NCBI GenBank assembly: GCA_002306745.1
Contig: DBSW01000194.1
Coordinates: forward strand, 1-14,994
Source: Dehalococcoidia bacterium UBA1332
Lineage (GTDB): Bacteria > Chloroflexota > Dehalococcoidia > Lucifugimonadales > Lucifugimonadaceae
DNA: 14,994 nt
Direction of reading: 5' to 3'
Numbering within the stretch: the stretch's first letter is position 1; each line of letters starts with the position of its first letter. A program made the translations under genes and the position numbers. Below are positions 1-7,240 of this stretch, one piece after another. Below the pieces are notes generated by a model, which worked only from the letters and a program-made list of their open reading frames with translations, was not told the DNA's origin and did no database searches.

Positions 1-492
1 AATTCCTTGGTTCGCAAGACCCGATCCTGCCTCGACAAGTAAAGAATCTTCATGACCATGGTAGCCACCATTAAACTTTAGAATCTTGTTTCGCCCAGTC
101 TTAGCACGTGCGAGTCTAAGAGCAGACATAGTAGCTTCAGTACCGGAACTTACGAAACGTACAACGTCAATAGAAGGCACGGCGTCTACCACCCTACGTG
201 CCATCTGTACCTCAAGTTCAGTTGGCGCACCAAAAGATGTCCCCGAACGGGCAGCTGAAACAGCGGCATCAATAACAACCGGATGGGCATGACCAAGAAT
301 CATTGGGCCCCAAGAACACACATAATCAATCAGTTGATTCCCATCAACATCCCATATATATGATCCCTGCGCCTTTTTAAAAAAAATAGGGTCGCCACCA
401 ACTGAACCCCAAGCCCTAGCAGGACTGTTTACGCCACCAGGGATAATCGATTTAGCCTCACTAAACAACTGCGCAGACTTAGCACGAGACAA
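1..492 (-). CDS. hemL: glutamate-1-semialdehyde 2,1-aminomutase, N-terminal part
   Basis: PLP-dependent aminomutase that converts glutamate-1-semialdehyde into 5-aminolevulinate, the second dedicated step of the C5 tetrapyrrole pathway, in the cytoplasm. I translated the minus strand by hand. 164 codons are present and the gene runs off the left edge, so the catalytic PLP lysine is not in view. Visible family signatures are GGVNSPARA (residues 19-27), the phosphate-binding SSGTEAT (115-121) and YHGH (144-147). The start is a TTG at 492-490, chosen because a full GGAGGT lies five bases upstream and the protein then begins at the usual family N-terminus. It lies 105 nt downstream of hemA on the same strand, so the two are probably co-transcribed. 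Confident call; only the 3' extent is unknown. Confidence 0.95.
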   Translation of the reverse strand, partial: MSRAKSAQLFSEAKSIIPGGVNSPARAWGSVGGDPIFFKKAQGSYIWDVDGNQLIDYVCSWGPMILGHAHPVVIDAAVSAARSGTSFGAPTELEVQMARRVVDAVPSIDVVRFVSSGTEATMSALRLARAKTGRNKILKFNGGYHGHEDSLLVEAGSGLANQGI

Positions 493-497
493 AAATT

Positions 498-503
498 ACC
501 TCC
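498..503 (-). promoter_or_regulatory. Shine-Dalgarno site of hemL
   Basis: On the minus strand this reads GGAGGT, a near-complete anti-16S match, five bases before the TTG at 492-490. It fixes the non-ATG start of hemL and gives this gene its own translation initiation signal within the hemA-hemL transcript. Confidence 0.8.
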
Positions 504-597
504 AGATGAACGAATATAGTTAAAAAGTTACCTGAAAATGGTTGTGTTTAAAGTACGCTTAGGTAATAACGTCAATATTTAATCGGCTATCGCTAAC

Positions 598-1866
598 TTA
601 ATCCACCACATCTTCATCAGTTTGTTTTAAAGCAAATACTCTTTGAACTGCCTCAGCAGCACTTTCCTCTTCGCTTCTCAAAAAACTGATGGGGTCAGCG
701 AGTATCCTGCGAACCAAAGAACGTGTCATCTTTTCAACTGAAACAGCCTGATCATCAGTTAATCCATCTAGCCTGCCAAGGGTGTGTTCCACCTCTTCAC
801 GTCGCATTTTTTCCACACGCGCACCTAAAGTACGAATAACCGGTTCACTATCGATAGCTATGAGTCTCTCTTTGAAACGGCGAATACCATCTTCAATTAT
901 GCCCCGCGCACCTGCTGCAGCCTCCTGCCTAAGCTCTATGCTTTCAGCAGAACGTCCCTGCAACTCGGCCAGACTAATCAAACCAACGCAATCAATATCT
1001 CCACACTTAGGATCTACGTCCCTTGGCATACCAAGATCCAAAATACTAAGCGGTCTATCTTGACGTGAATTCATCATACTTATTACTTCATCAGCACCAA
1101 TAATTGGATTAGTAGCCGCTGTACATGTAATTAGCACATCAGATTCACTTATCGCCTGATTAATGTTTTCGTATGCAACCTGAGGTGCATTCAACTCCTC
1201 AGCGAGTACTTGTCCTCGATCCTTAGATCTACTTGAAACAACGATATCGTCAGCGCCGTAATGGCGAAGGGCTCCAGCTGTCAGCTTACCAATCTCTCCG
1301 GCACCAAGGAGTAAAATCCTAAGTCCTGTGAGGTCACCAAGTCTGTTTTGCAACTCCTGCACGCCTAGCGAAGATATAGACGTTCTACTACGACCTAAGT
1401 CTGTCTCTTTACGAATCTTCCGACTGGTTCGAAGCGCTGCATGAAAAAGCCGGGAAAGCATTTGGTCAATAGTTCCAGCTTCGCCTGCTGCCCGCATAGC
1501 TCGAGTTACCTGACCTAAAATCTGGGATTCACCAAGGGCAACTGACTTGAGACCTGCAGTTACACCAAAGAGATGTTCAGCAACATCATCTCCCGTTTTT
1601 GTATATAAAAACTTACTAACATCAATAATATTTGGCGAACCATGAATCAGACCTATATATTCTCTCAATTGACGAATTCGAGCTTCAGGATCATCAGATA
1701 CTGAATAAATTTCAGTGCGATTGCAAGTTGAAAGTATTACCCCTCCACCAGCGTGGGTTGCCAACCGTTGCAGATATAACTTAAGTGAATGCGTTGGAAC
1801 GGCCACACGCTCCAGTACTTCTACTGGAGTTTTATCAATATTCAAACCTACAAGAATAAATTTCAA
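598..1866 (-). CDS. hemA: glutamyl-tRNA reductase
   Basis: NADPH-dependent reduction of glutamyl-tRNA(Glu) to glutamate-1-semialdehyde, the entry step of tetrapyrrole synthesis by the C5 route. The protein has 422 residues, the normal family length. The catalytic domain carries STCNRTE with nucleophile Cys48. The conserved GLKSVALGESQILGQV region is at about 105-120. A Rossmann domain with GAGEIG (188-193) follows, and the C-terminal helical dimerisation domain includes the conserved RRILADPISFLR stretch near the end. The start is TTG (1866-1864), with an AGG about five bases upstream and an in-frame TGA further up, with no better start between. The product feeds HemL, encoded directly downstream. 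The gene is divergent from the rhodanese gene across a 211-nt AT-rich gap that must hold both promoters; I could not pick convincing -35/-10 boxes there. Confidence 0.97.
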   Translation of the reverse strand: MKFILVGLNIDKTPVEVLERVAVPTHSLKLYLQRLATHAGGGVILSTCNRTEIYSVSDDPEARIRQLREYIGLIHGSPNIIDVSKFLYTKTGDDVAEHLFGVTAGLKSVALGESQILGQVTRAMRAAGEAGTIDQMLSRLFHAALRTSRKIRKETDLGRSRTSISSLGVQELQNRLGDLTGLRILLLGAGEIGKLTAGALRHYGADDIVVSSRSKDRGQVLAEELNAPQVAYENINQAISESDVLITCTAATNPIIGADEVISMMNSRQDRPLSILDLGMPRDVDPKCGDIDCVGLISLAELQGRSAESIELRQEAAAGARGIIEDGIRRFKERLIAIDSEPVIRTLGARVEKMRREEVEHTLGRLDGLTDDQAVSVEKMTRSLVRRILADPISFLRSEEESAAEAVQRVFALKQTDEDVVD

Positions 1867-2077
1867 TTTGCCTAAAACTACCGGATTGCAGTTGCCTCAC
1901 AGATTTGTAAGATAAATCCCTACATCAGCCGTAACAGCAAGTTAGTACACATTTATTTTTGAACGAAAAAATCATGCATAAGTTAGTTAAACGAAATTTT
2001 TTTGGTTATTCAGATGAGATCATGCACAATACAACAGTTAAAGGTATCAATCTAACAGGAGAATTTCAGCATAAATT

Positions 2078-2941
2078 ATGGATATCCCATCGATAATCCC
2101 GCCAACTGAACGTGGTTATACAACACCTGAAGTATTCGTAACTACGGAATGGTTGGCTGCACACATCTCAGATGAAAACCTTAGAGTAGTTGATACTGAT
2201 GTCCCAGAAATATACGAAGCCGGACATATCCCTAACGCAGTTAATCCAATTGACCACTACTATAAAACTTCCCTTGAGGATCGTACACACATTCAGCCAC
2301 CAGAACAGTTCTCAAAGACTATGTATGATCTAGGAATAGGTGACGAAACGACCGTTGTTGCCTATAACCGTGAAGGTGGAGTGTACGGGTTTCGCCTTAT
2401 GTGGGTCCTGCATTACTACGGACACACTAATGTAAAGATACTCGATGGCGGACTTGAGAAATGGAAAGCTGAAGAACGCCCAATTAGTCTTAATCCTACT
2501 TCAGCAAAAGGCGCAGCCGGAACCTTTACCCCAAATCGTAATCACGAGATATTTGCATCACGGGAACAAGTGCTATCAGCGATTGGCGACAAAGAGACAA
2601 TTCTTTTGGATGTCCGTACTGATGATGAATGGACAGGCCAAAACAAACGAGGAGGCCCACGTGGAGGAAGGATTCCGGGGGCTGTTCACATAGAGTGGAC
2701 AAACTTCATGACCGATAGTGAAATTCCTGTTCTAAAAACTGCGAAAGAAATACGAAAAATTCTATCGAATCACGGAGTTACTCCTGATAAGAACGTAATA
2801 ACTTACTGACAGGGTGGAATACGTGCGGCGCACGGATTCTGGTCCTTGAGACTAGCAGGCTTCCAAAAAATCCGAGACTACGATGGATCTTGGCGAGAGT
2901 GGGCTTTCGATCAAACTTGCCCAGTTGAGGCACTGACATGA
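2078..2941 (+). CDS. two-domain thiosulfate/3-mercaptopyruvate-type sulfurtransferase with UGA-encoded selenocysteine at the active site
   Basis: Tandem rhodanese of the SseA/TST family, which transfers sulfane sulfur from thiosulfate or 3-mercaptopyruvate to a thiophilic acceptor. Up to the TGA at 2807-2809 the frame gives 243 residues: an N-terminal rhodanese domain (about 20-135), non-catalytic because Asn97 sits in its loop (AYNREGG), and most of the C-terminal domain (about 160 on, LLDVRTDDEW at 176-185). The TGA falls where the catalytic Cys of the C-x-x-G-x-R loop belongs. Read as Sec244 it gives Y-U-Q-G-G-I-R. The same frame then continues with conserved family sequence (RAAHGFW, YDGSWREW) to the stop at 2939-2941. 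The total of 287 residues is the usual family length. There is no Cys in residues 1-243; the only Cys is Cys281. The ATG has an in-frame TAA two codons upstream, and an AGGAG lies 16 nt before it, which is farther than usual. A possible SECIS follows the UGA. The alternative is a nonsense mutation or base error. Whether the natural substrate is thiosulfate or 3-mercaptopyruvate cannot be told. Confidence 0.88.
2810..2840 (+). promoter_or_regulatory. candidate bacterial SECIS element (selenocysteine insertion hairpin)
   Basis: A hairpin begins six bases after the in-frame UGA. The inner stem CGUGC (2822-2826) pairs perfectly with GCACG (2830-2834) around a GGC loop (2827-2829). After one A/G mismatch (2821/2835), an outer stem pairs GGAAU (2816-2820) with AUUCU (2836-2840), with one G-U pair. 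Seventeen nucleotides separate the UGA from the apical loop, and the loop starts with G. Both match what is known of bacterial SECIS elements bound by SelB: a stem-loop inside the coding region, a guanosine at the top of the loop, and roughly 16-37 nt of spacing. The hairpin also codes for the conserved G-I-R-A-A-H-G-F segment, so part of the base pairing is under protein constraint. Confidence 0.75.
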
Positions 2942-3016
2942 CACAGTAATAGATGATGTTACAGAATTGATCTGCAAGTACAACCTACAAAGATATACAC
3001 ATACATATCGTTACTA

Positions 3017-4171
3017 ATGGACGTAAAATTGACTGATTGGATCGGACTAGCAAATTCCAAAAAAAGTGACCTGTTTGAACTAATTGAACGACTCGTTCTA
3101 ATTGAATCACCCTCAAGTGACAAGGCATCAAACGACCAACTATCGGCTATGACTGCGGACCTACTCCAATGCCTAGGAGCCGAAGTAAAAATCCACCCAG
3201 ACCAGATATTCGGAAATCACTTAACGGCCGACTGGGCGGCTTCACGCAATGCAACAAATGAGCACGCACTAATAGTGGGACACCTCGATACCGTATGGCC
3301 ACTTGGGACTCTCGAGCGAGTAGGGTACACACAAAAAAACGAGCGCATTTACGGACCAGGTGTACTCGATATGAAAGCAGGTATCGCAACAACTATCATC
3401 GGACTGAAAACGATCCAGGAAGAAGGATTATGGCCGGATCGCCCAATAAAAATATTGTTCAACACCGATGAAGAGGTCGGGAGCCCTTCATCGCGATCGT
3501 TAGTTCAGCAATCGGCAAAAGGTGCCGCATTCGCTTTGATTATGGAGCCAGGACAAGGAAAGGCTGGAGCACTGAAAACCGAGCGAAAGGGTCTAGCCGA
3601 ATTCAAAATATCGATAGAAGGCAAAGCCAGCCATGCCGGGGCATTTCCAGAACACGGCGCATCCGCCATTCATCAATTAGCATTGACGATTATTGAACTT
3701 CAGGCAATGAACGATTGGGATAATGGAATAACAGTAAACTCCGGACTAATAACCGGAGGTTCAGCCAGAAACACCATTCCCGCAACTGCAGACGCCATCA
3801 TCGACGTGCGAGTACGCACCAATGAGCAGGCGAAAATGATAGAAAGTCGAATTCAAAACCTCGAAACCACAATTGAAGGTACGAAACTGACTATCGAAGG
3901 CGGATTCCATCGGCCGCCTATGGAGCGTACACGTGAACTAGCTGAACTAGCTGAAAAACTAATCAAATGGTCACATAAATTCGGTTTTGAGCTCACAGAA
4001 CAATCTACTGGCGGTGGGAGTGACGCGAACCTAACCGCTGCGATGGGAGTCCCATCCGTCGATGGTATGGGCGCAAAAGGGCTGAATCCTCATGCTGAAG
4101 GCGAAAACATCGAAATCAGCGCACAAGTCAATCGTCTCGCCCTTTTTATGAAAGCTATAAACTCACTATAG
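3017..4171 (+). CDS. M20 family zinc metallopeptidase (carboxypeptidase G2/ArgE/DapE-like)
   Basis: Di-zinc exopeptidase or amidohydrolase of 384 residues, most like the glutamate carboxypeptidase (CPG2) branch. It probably trims C-terminal or N-acyl amino acids in the cytoplasm; no signal peptide is seen. The metal and catalytic set is intact: His89 and catalytic Asp91 in GHLDTVWPLG, bridging Asp118 in GPGVLDMKAG, catalytic Glu152 and ligand Glu153 in NTDEEVGS, Glu177 in MEPG, and His359 near the C-terminus (LNPHAEGE). The dimerisation lid domain begins around residue 190 and contains the conserved SHAG (205-208). The ATG is the first in-frame start, but no clear Shine-Dalgarno precedes it. 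It lies 75 nt after the end of the rhodanese frame and 10 nt before the Usp gene, so an operon is likely. Substrate specificity cannot be read from the sequence. Confidence 0.93.
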   Translation: MDVKLTDWIGLANSKKSDLFELIERLVLIESPSSDKASNDQLSAMTADLLQCLGAEVKIHPDQIFGNHLTADWAASRNATNEHALIVGHLDTVWPLGTLERVGYTQKNERIYGPGVLDMKAGIATTIIGLKTIQEEGLWPDRPIKILFNTDEEVGSPSSRSLVQQSAKGAAFALIMEPGQGKAGALKTERKGLAEFKISIEGKASHAGAFPEHGASAIHQLALTIIELQAMNDWDNGITVNSGLITGGSARNTIPATADAIIDVRVRTNEQAKMIESRIQNLETTIEGTKLTIEGGFHRPPMERTRELAELAEKLIKWSHKFGFELTEQSTGGGSDANLTAAMGVPSVDGMGAKGLNPHAEGENIEISAQVNRLALFMKAINSL

Positions 4172-4181
4172 CGGTACTTTT

Positions 4182-5156
4182 ATGACTCAGCAGAACCAAA
4201 AGACTTCACAGACTCAAGAGGGGATCCGCCAGCTAAGTATCTCTCGTGGTCGCATGCTGAATCTTGACCGTATACTTGTCCCACTCAACGGTTACAGACG
4301 TTCCGAGCAAATTTTGCCATATGCGTCCATGCTGGCCGATTGGTTCAACGGCGAAATAACCCTATTTCACAGCCTCCCAAATACTCACCCTGCAAGAGGC
4401 GCAAGACCCGGACAAGTCCAATACCCCGATGCTCCCCATGACCGTGGAACATCACTTGCCACAGCTTACCTCGAAGAAGTAGTCAGTCGTCTGGGACCTC
4501 ACGGGATCAAATCTCGCTGGGGTATAGCAACTGGTGATGCAGCACAAATGATCACGTCCCGATCATCAACCAGCGCATTTGGACTTATAGCAACCGCCAT
4601 TACTGTTAGATCACGTACGCATAGATTTTTTTCACATGGACTACTAGAGAACCTCTGGAGAAAAACATCCGCACCTCTACTGATTGTCAATCCCAATAAC
4701 ACCATTCCTAACAATGAACCACCTAACGCACCTAAATCGATCATAGTGCCATGGAGAAAAGATTCAGGTGATTTCGCGATGCCAATCGCAATCGCCTTGG
4801 CTGGAGCAAGTAGATCAAATATAAAAATCGTTATAAGAAAATCAACTCCACCAGAACAAGTTAAAGCGAAATTTGTGGACGCCGTTGTTTCAGATCAAAT
4901 GGATATAGAAATCATTGAACCAGAAAAAAACTTCACTAAATCAATAGCCTCCTTACAAAATAGCGATCCAGGCGCATGGATCGTAACAAGGTCTCGCATG
5001 CGATCTGGTATTGGTAGATCGGTGTTCGGCAGTATGGCAGATACACTGGCTCGAGAAGCTTCAGGTCCAATCGTTGTTATTCCTGACCCAGACGTGATTA
5101 ATAAACGTAAACGTCAGATCAGAACTACTATGCGAGATATAGCAACTTCTCGCTGA
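4182..5156 (+). CDS. tandem universal stress protein (two UspA domains)
   Basis: Protein of 324 residues with two Usp alpha/beta domains in one chain: domain 1 about 27-170 (starts LDRILVPLNG, ends APLLIVNP) and domain 2 about 184-301 (starts KSIIVPW, ends GPIVVIPDPD). Domain 2 keeps a recognisable nucleotide-binding pattern, GIGRSVFGSMADTLAREA (276-293), close to the G-x2-G-x9-GS type. Domain 1 has a degenerate version (FFSHGLLENLW). Family members bind ATP or AMP and act in stress tolerance; the specific role is unknown. The first 24 residues are Gln/Ser/Thr-rich and fall outside the domain, so Met25 (4254) could be the true start; neither start has a convincing Shine-Dalgarno. It follows the M20 gene by 10 nt, implying co-transcription, and converges with the membrane-protein gene downstream. 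Confidence 0.9.
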   Translation: MTQQNQKTSQTQEGIRQLSISRGRMLNLDRILVPLNGYRRSEQILPYASMLADWFNGEITLFHSLPNTHPARGARPGQVQYPDAPHDRGTSLATAYLEEVVSRLGPHGIKSRWGIATGDAAQMITSRSSTSAFGLIATAITVRSRTHRFFSHGLLENLWRKTSAPLLIVNPNNTIPNNEPPNAPKSIIVPWRKDSGDFAMPIAIALAGASRSNIKIVIRKSTPPEQVKAKFVDAVVSDQMDIEIIEPEKNFTKSIASLQNSDPGAWIVTRSRMRSGIGRSVFGSMADTLAREASGPIVVIPDPDVINKRKRQIRTTMRDIATSR

Positions 5157-5202
5157 TTGTTTCAAGTGGATACCCCGACTAAAAGCGCGTAGATTTACCA
5201 AG

Positions 5203-5616
5203 CTATTTACCGTCACGGCGCACGTAATAGCCACCCAGCGCACCAACGGTTGCACCAAACCATGTATAGGGAACAAAAATCAGTAAAGCAATCATCACCC
5301 ATGTCGTTGGGATGCTAAAAATCTCATCAACACCAATAACAAATTTAAGAATCGATACAACAAGAGCAGGAATAACCATCAACAATGCCGTTAAAGCTCC
5401 AAATTTAACAATCCCGTTTTGATCAATATTGGCTATACCGCTACCAATAAATCCCGCGACAAATGGACTCAGTGGCGCTGCCACGTAATGAACTAGTGGA
5501 ATGATCAAAGAGGCAATCATAATTACAAATCCAACTAAAACCCCATTTAGCAACCAACTTCTCCAATCAGATATTCGCTCATGTAAATCGCCAATTACAT
5601 GTTGACCGAAAAGCAT
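5203..5616 (-). CDS. small four-helix integral membrane protein of unknown function
   Basis: Hydrophobic 137-residue protein. After a charged N-terminus (about 1-20) there are four probable membrane segments at about 22-42, 43-63, 70-93 and 104-128, and a short basic tail (YYVRRDGK). Gly- and Pro-rich helices (APLSPFVAGFIGSGIA, GATVGALGGYYV) recall small bacterial and archaeal DUF-type membrane proteins that pack as glycine-zipper bundles, but I do not recognise a named family with confidence. The positive charge at the tail suggests a cytoplasmic C-terminus. The ATG at 5616 has no strong Shine-Dalgarno. It stands alone on the minus strand, tail to tail with the Usp gene (46-nt gap) and head to head with the small gene at 5878. 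Confidence 0.75.
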   Translation of the reverse strand: MLFGQHVIGDLHERISDWRSWLLNGVLVGFVIMIASLIIPLVHYVAAPLSPFVAGFIGSGIANIDQNGIVKFGALTALLMVIPALVVSILKFVIGVDEIFSIPTTWVMIALLIFVPYTWFGATVGALGGYYVRRDGK

Positions 5617-5726
5617 TAGGCAGAACTAATGCGATTTTAAATAATCGACCCAACAAAATAATTATGAACAAGGCAACATAACTAAACGCCACAAAAAATT
5701 AAGTCTTTCAATCGACCAATTCATAA

Positions 5727-5740
5727 TGCATATATATGCA
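5727..5740. repeat. perfect 14-bp palindrome in a divergent intergenic region
   Basis: TGCATATATATGCA is its own reverse complement and lies in the 261-nt AT-rich gap between the divergent membrane-protein gene (start 5616) and the small gene (start 5878). A dimeric regulator could bind here, or it may just be AT-rich chance. Its core CATATATATG recurs at 11327-11336 in another divergent gap and once inside hemL. No other structure is evident in this gap. Confidence 0.4.
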
Positions 5741-5877
5741 GATCAAAAATTCCTTAGACAAAACTTAACAACACTCTAAACTATCCTAATCGTCCCCTAT
5801 CAACTGCACGCAATATATCCAACTTGAATCATTGCAGAAATTAACACGCTAAATATAGAACTGAACCAGTTTTACTC

Positions 5878-6261
5878 ATGCCATACCAAAACGATTTATT
5901 AATAAATTCAGAAAGAGTTGCATTAGCCATAATGTTGAATCGGCTAATTCCATTTGACGATTCAGATCTAAAACCGAGCAATCTGAAAATCACTGATTCA
6001 CTTTCTCTTGACATTATGTCCAGCGCTCTTGGACGGTTCGCAGCACTAACAAAAGACGAGCAAACAGAATCAATACTCGAAATTGAAAAAAGCCTTCCGG
6101 AAGAAATTAATGTTGTTTTAGGGATAACTCCTAAGATCTATTATGAAAACACAAAGACACCGGGTATCCCATCACACTTTAACTATGAAAATGAAATCTT
6201 TGGCAAAGTTTTATCAGAATTGCATTCTTCAAATCGACCCAGAAATGTAAAGGGAAGATAA
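5878..6261 (+). CDS. uncharacterised 127-residue protein
   Basis: Cytoplasmic, helical, acidic-to-neutral small protein with no signal peptide or membrane segment. The pattern is an N-terminal helix ending in NRLIPFDDSD (21-30), a helix pair with a TKDEQTESILEIEKSLPEE stretch, then an IYYEN segment. This arrangement loosely recalls the subunit-3 family of gluconate 2-dehydrogenase (short helical proteins beginning with a leucine-rich helix and L-I-P, and containing a Y-Y motif), but it is shorter and the resemblance is weak. The ATG has no obvious Shine-Dalgarno. It ends 37 nt before the nucleoside hydrolase start, so the two could share a transcript. Function unknown. Confidence 0.6.
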   Translation: MPYQNDLLINSERVALAIMLNRLIPFDDSDLKPSNLKITDSLSLDIMSSALGRFAALTKDEQTESILEIEKSLPEEINVVLGITPKIYYENTKTPGIPSHFNYENEIFGKVLSELHSSNRPRNVKGR

Positions 6262-6298
6262 ACATACAAAAACTCATATAGAAGTTAGCACATAAACA

Positions 6299-7189
6299 TT
6301 GACTGAGAAGATAACAAAAATTCTGTTTGACACAGACATAGGATCCGACATAGACGACGCAATCGCTCTTGCATATCTTCTTGCAAACCCAAACTGCGAA
6401 TTGCTAGGAATAACGACCGTTTCTGGTCAGCCATTAGAGCGAGCAAAGCTCGCAAGCGCTATATGTAAAAGCGCTGAAATGAATATTCCAATTATTCCCG
6501 GACATAATGACCGAATTGACGGAGCTACGCGGCAACCAGATGTCCCTCAAAAAATAGTCTTAAGTAAGTTGGATCACGACAAAGAGTTCAACAATATAGA
6601 CGCAGTAGAGTTCATGGCAGAAACTATTCGTGAAAACCCTAATGAAGTTGCGCTTTTAGCAGTTGGACCAATGACAAATCTGGCCAATCTTTTCACACGC
6701 CACCCTGACACACCTAGCTTGCTGAAATCATTGCAATTGATGATTGGCAGGTTCTCTGACAACCATGGACTCCCAGTATCCGAATGGAACGCACATTGCG
6801 ACCCTACCGCCGCTTCAATGGTTTACTCAACAATAACGCCAAAACACACTTCGATCGGACTAGACCTCACTTACCAAGTAGTAATGAGTTCCACAGAAGT
6901 AAAACAACATTTTCAACACCCAATCCTTAAGCCGGTCTATGAGATGTCAAAAGTGTGGTTTGAGTCACGCGAAGAAATCAGGTTTCACGATCCACTCGCG
7001 GCAGTTGCCTTGTTTGATGACTCTATTTGTACATATGTAAGAGGAAGGGTCAATGTTTTACGCAGTAGTGATCGATCAGACGGCGAAACACAATTATCGG
7101 ACGATTACAACGGACCTCATAGAGTTGGAATTACTGTAAATTCAGAACAATTTTTTGAATCTTATTTCAGTGTTTTCAACCAGACCTAG
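6299..7189 (+). CDS. inosine-uridine preferring nucleoside hydrolase (IunH/RihA-type)
   Basis: Hydrolyses the N-glycosidic bond of ribonucleosides to base and ribose, a salvage and catabolic role in the cytoplasm; 296 residues, close to the family norm. The N-terminal calcium-binding Asp cluster is intact in FDTDIGSDIDDAIAL (Asp11, Asp13, Asp17, Asp19, Asp20). AVGPMTNLA (121-129), the substrate-binding EWN (162-164) with CDPTAA, and the C-terminal HDPLA (His230-Asp231) are also present. The start is TTG: an in-frame TAA lies two codons upstream, and the Asp cluster begins at residue 11, so no other start would give a complete protein. Which nucleosides it prefers cannot be told. It converges with the Ldh2-type gene downstream across a 51-nt gap in which I see no clear terminator. 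Confidence 0.93.
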   Translation: MTEKITKILFDTDIGSDIDDAIALAYLLANPNCELLGITTVSGQPLERAKLASAICKSAEMNIPIIPGHNDRIDGATRQPDVPQKIVLSKLDHDKEFNNIDAVEFMAETIRENPNEVALLAVGPMTNLANLFTRHPDTPSLLKSLQLMIGRFSDNHGLPVSEWNAHCDPTAASMVYSTITPKHTSIGLDLTYQVVMSSTEVKQHFQHPILKPVYEMSKVWFESREEIRFHDPLAAVALFDDSICTYVRGRVNVLRSSDRSDGETQLSDDYNGPHRVGITVNSEQFFESYFSVFNQT

Positions 7190-7240
7190 ACACAAAACGC
7201 TTATGCTGCAAACTCGATATGGGAAACACGGAGAGAACAT

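Noticed and set aside
86..292. Plus-strand frame at the left edge
   Set aside because: Antisense to hemL, whose minus-strand translation shows all expected motifs.
2078..2809. A complete 243-residue rhodanese ending at the TGA
   Set aside because: It would stop one residue before the catalytic loop and lack the end of the C-terminal domain, while the conserved remainder continues in the same frame.
2807..2809. TGA read as tryptophan (altered genetic code)
   Set aside because: Trp is encoded by TGG throughout, TGA ends the Usp gene (5154-5156) and the rhodanese itself (2939-2941), and the family residue here is Cys, not Trp.
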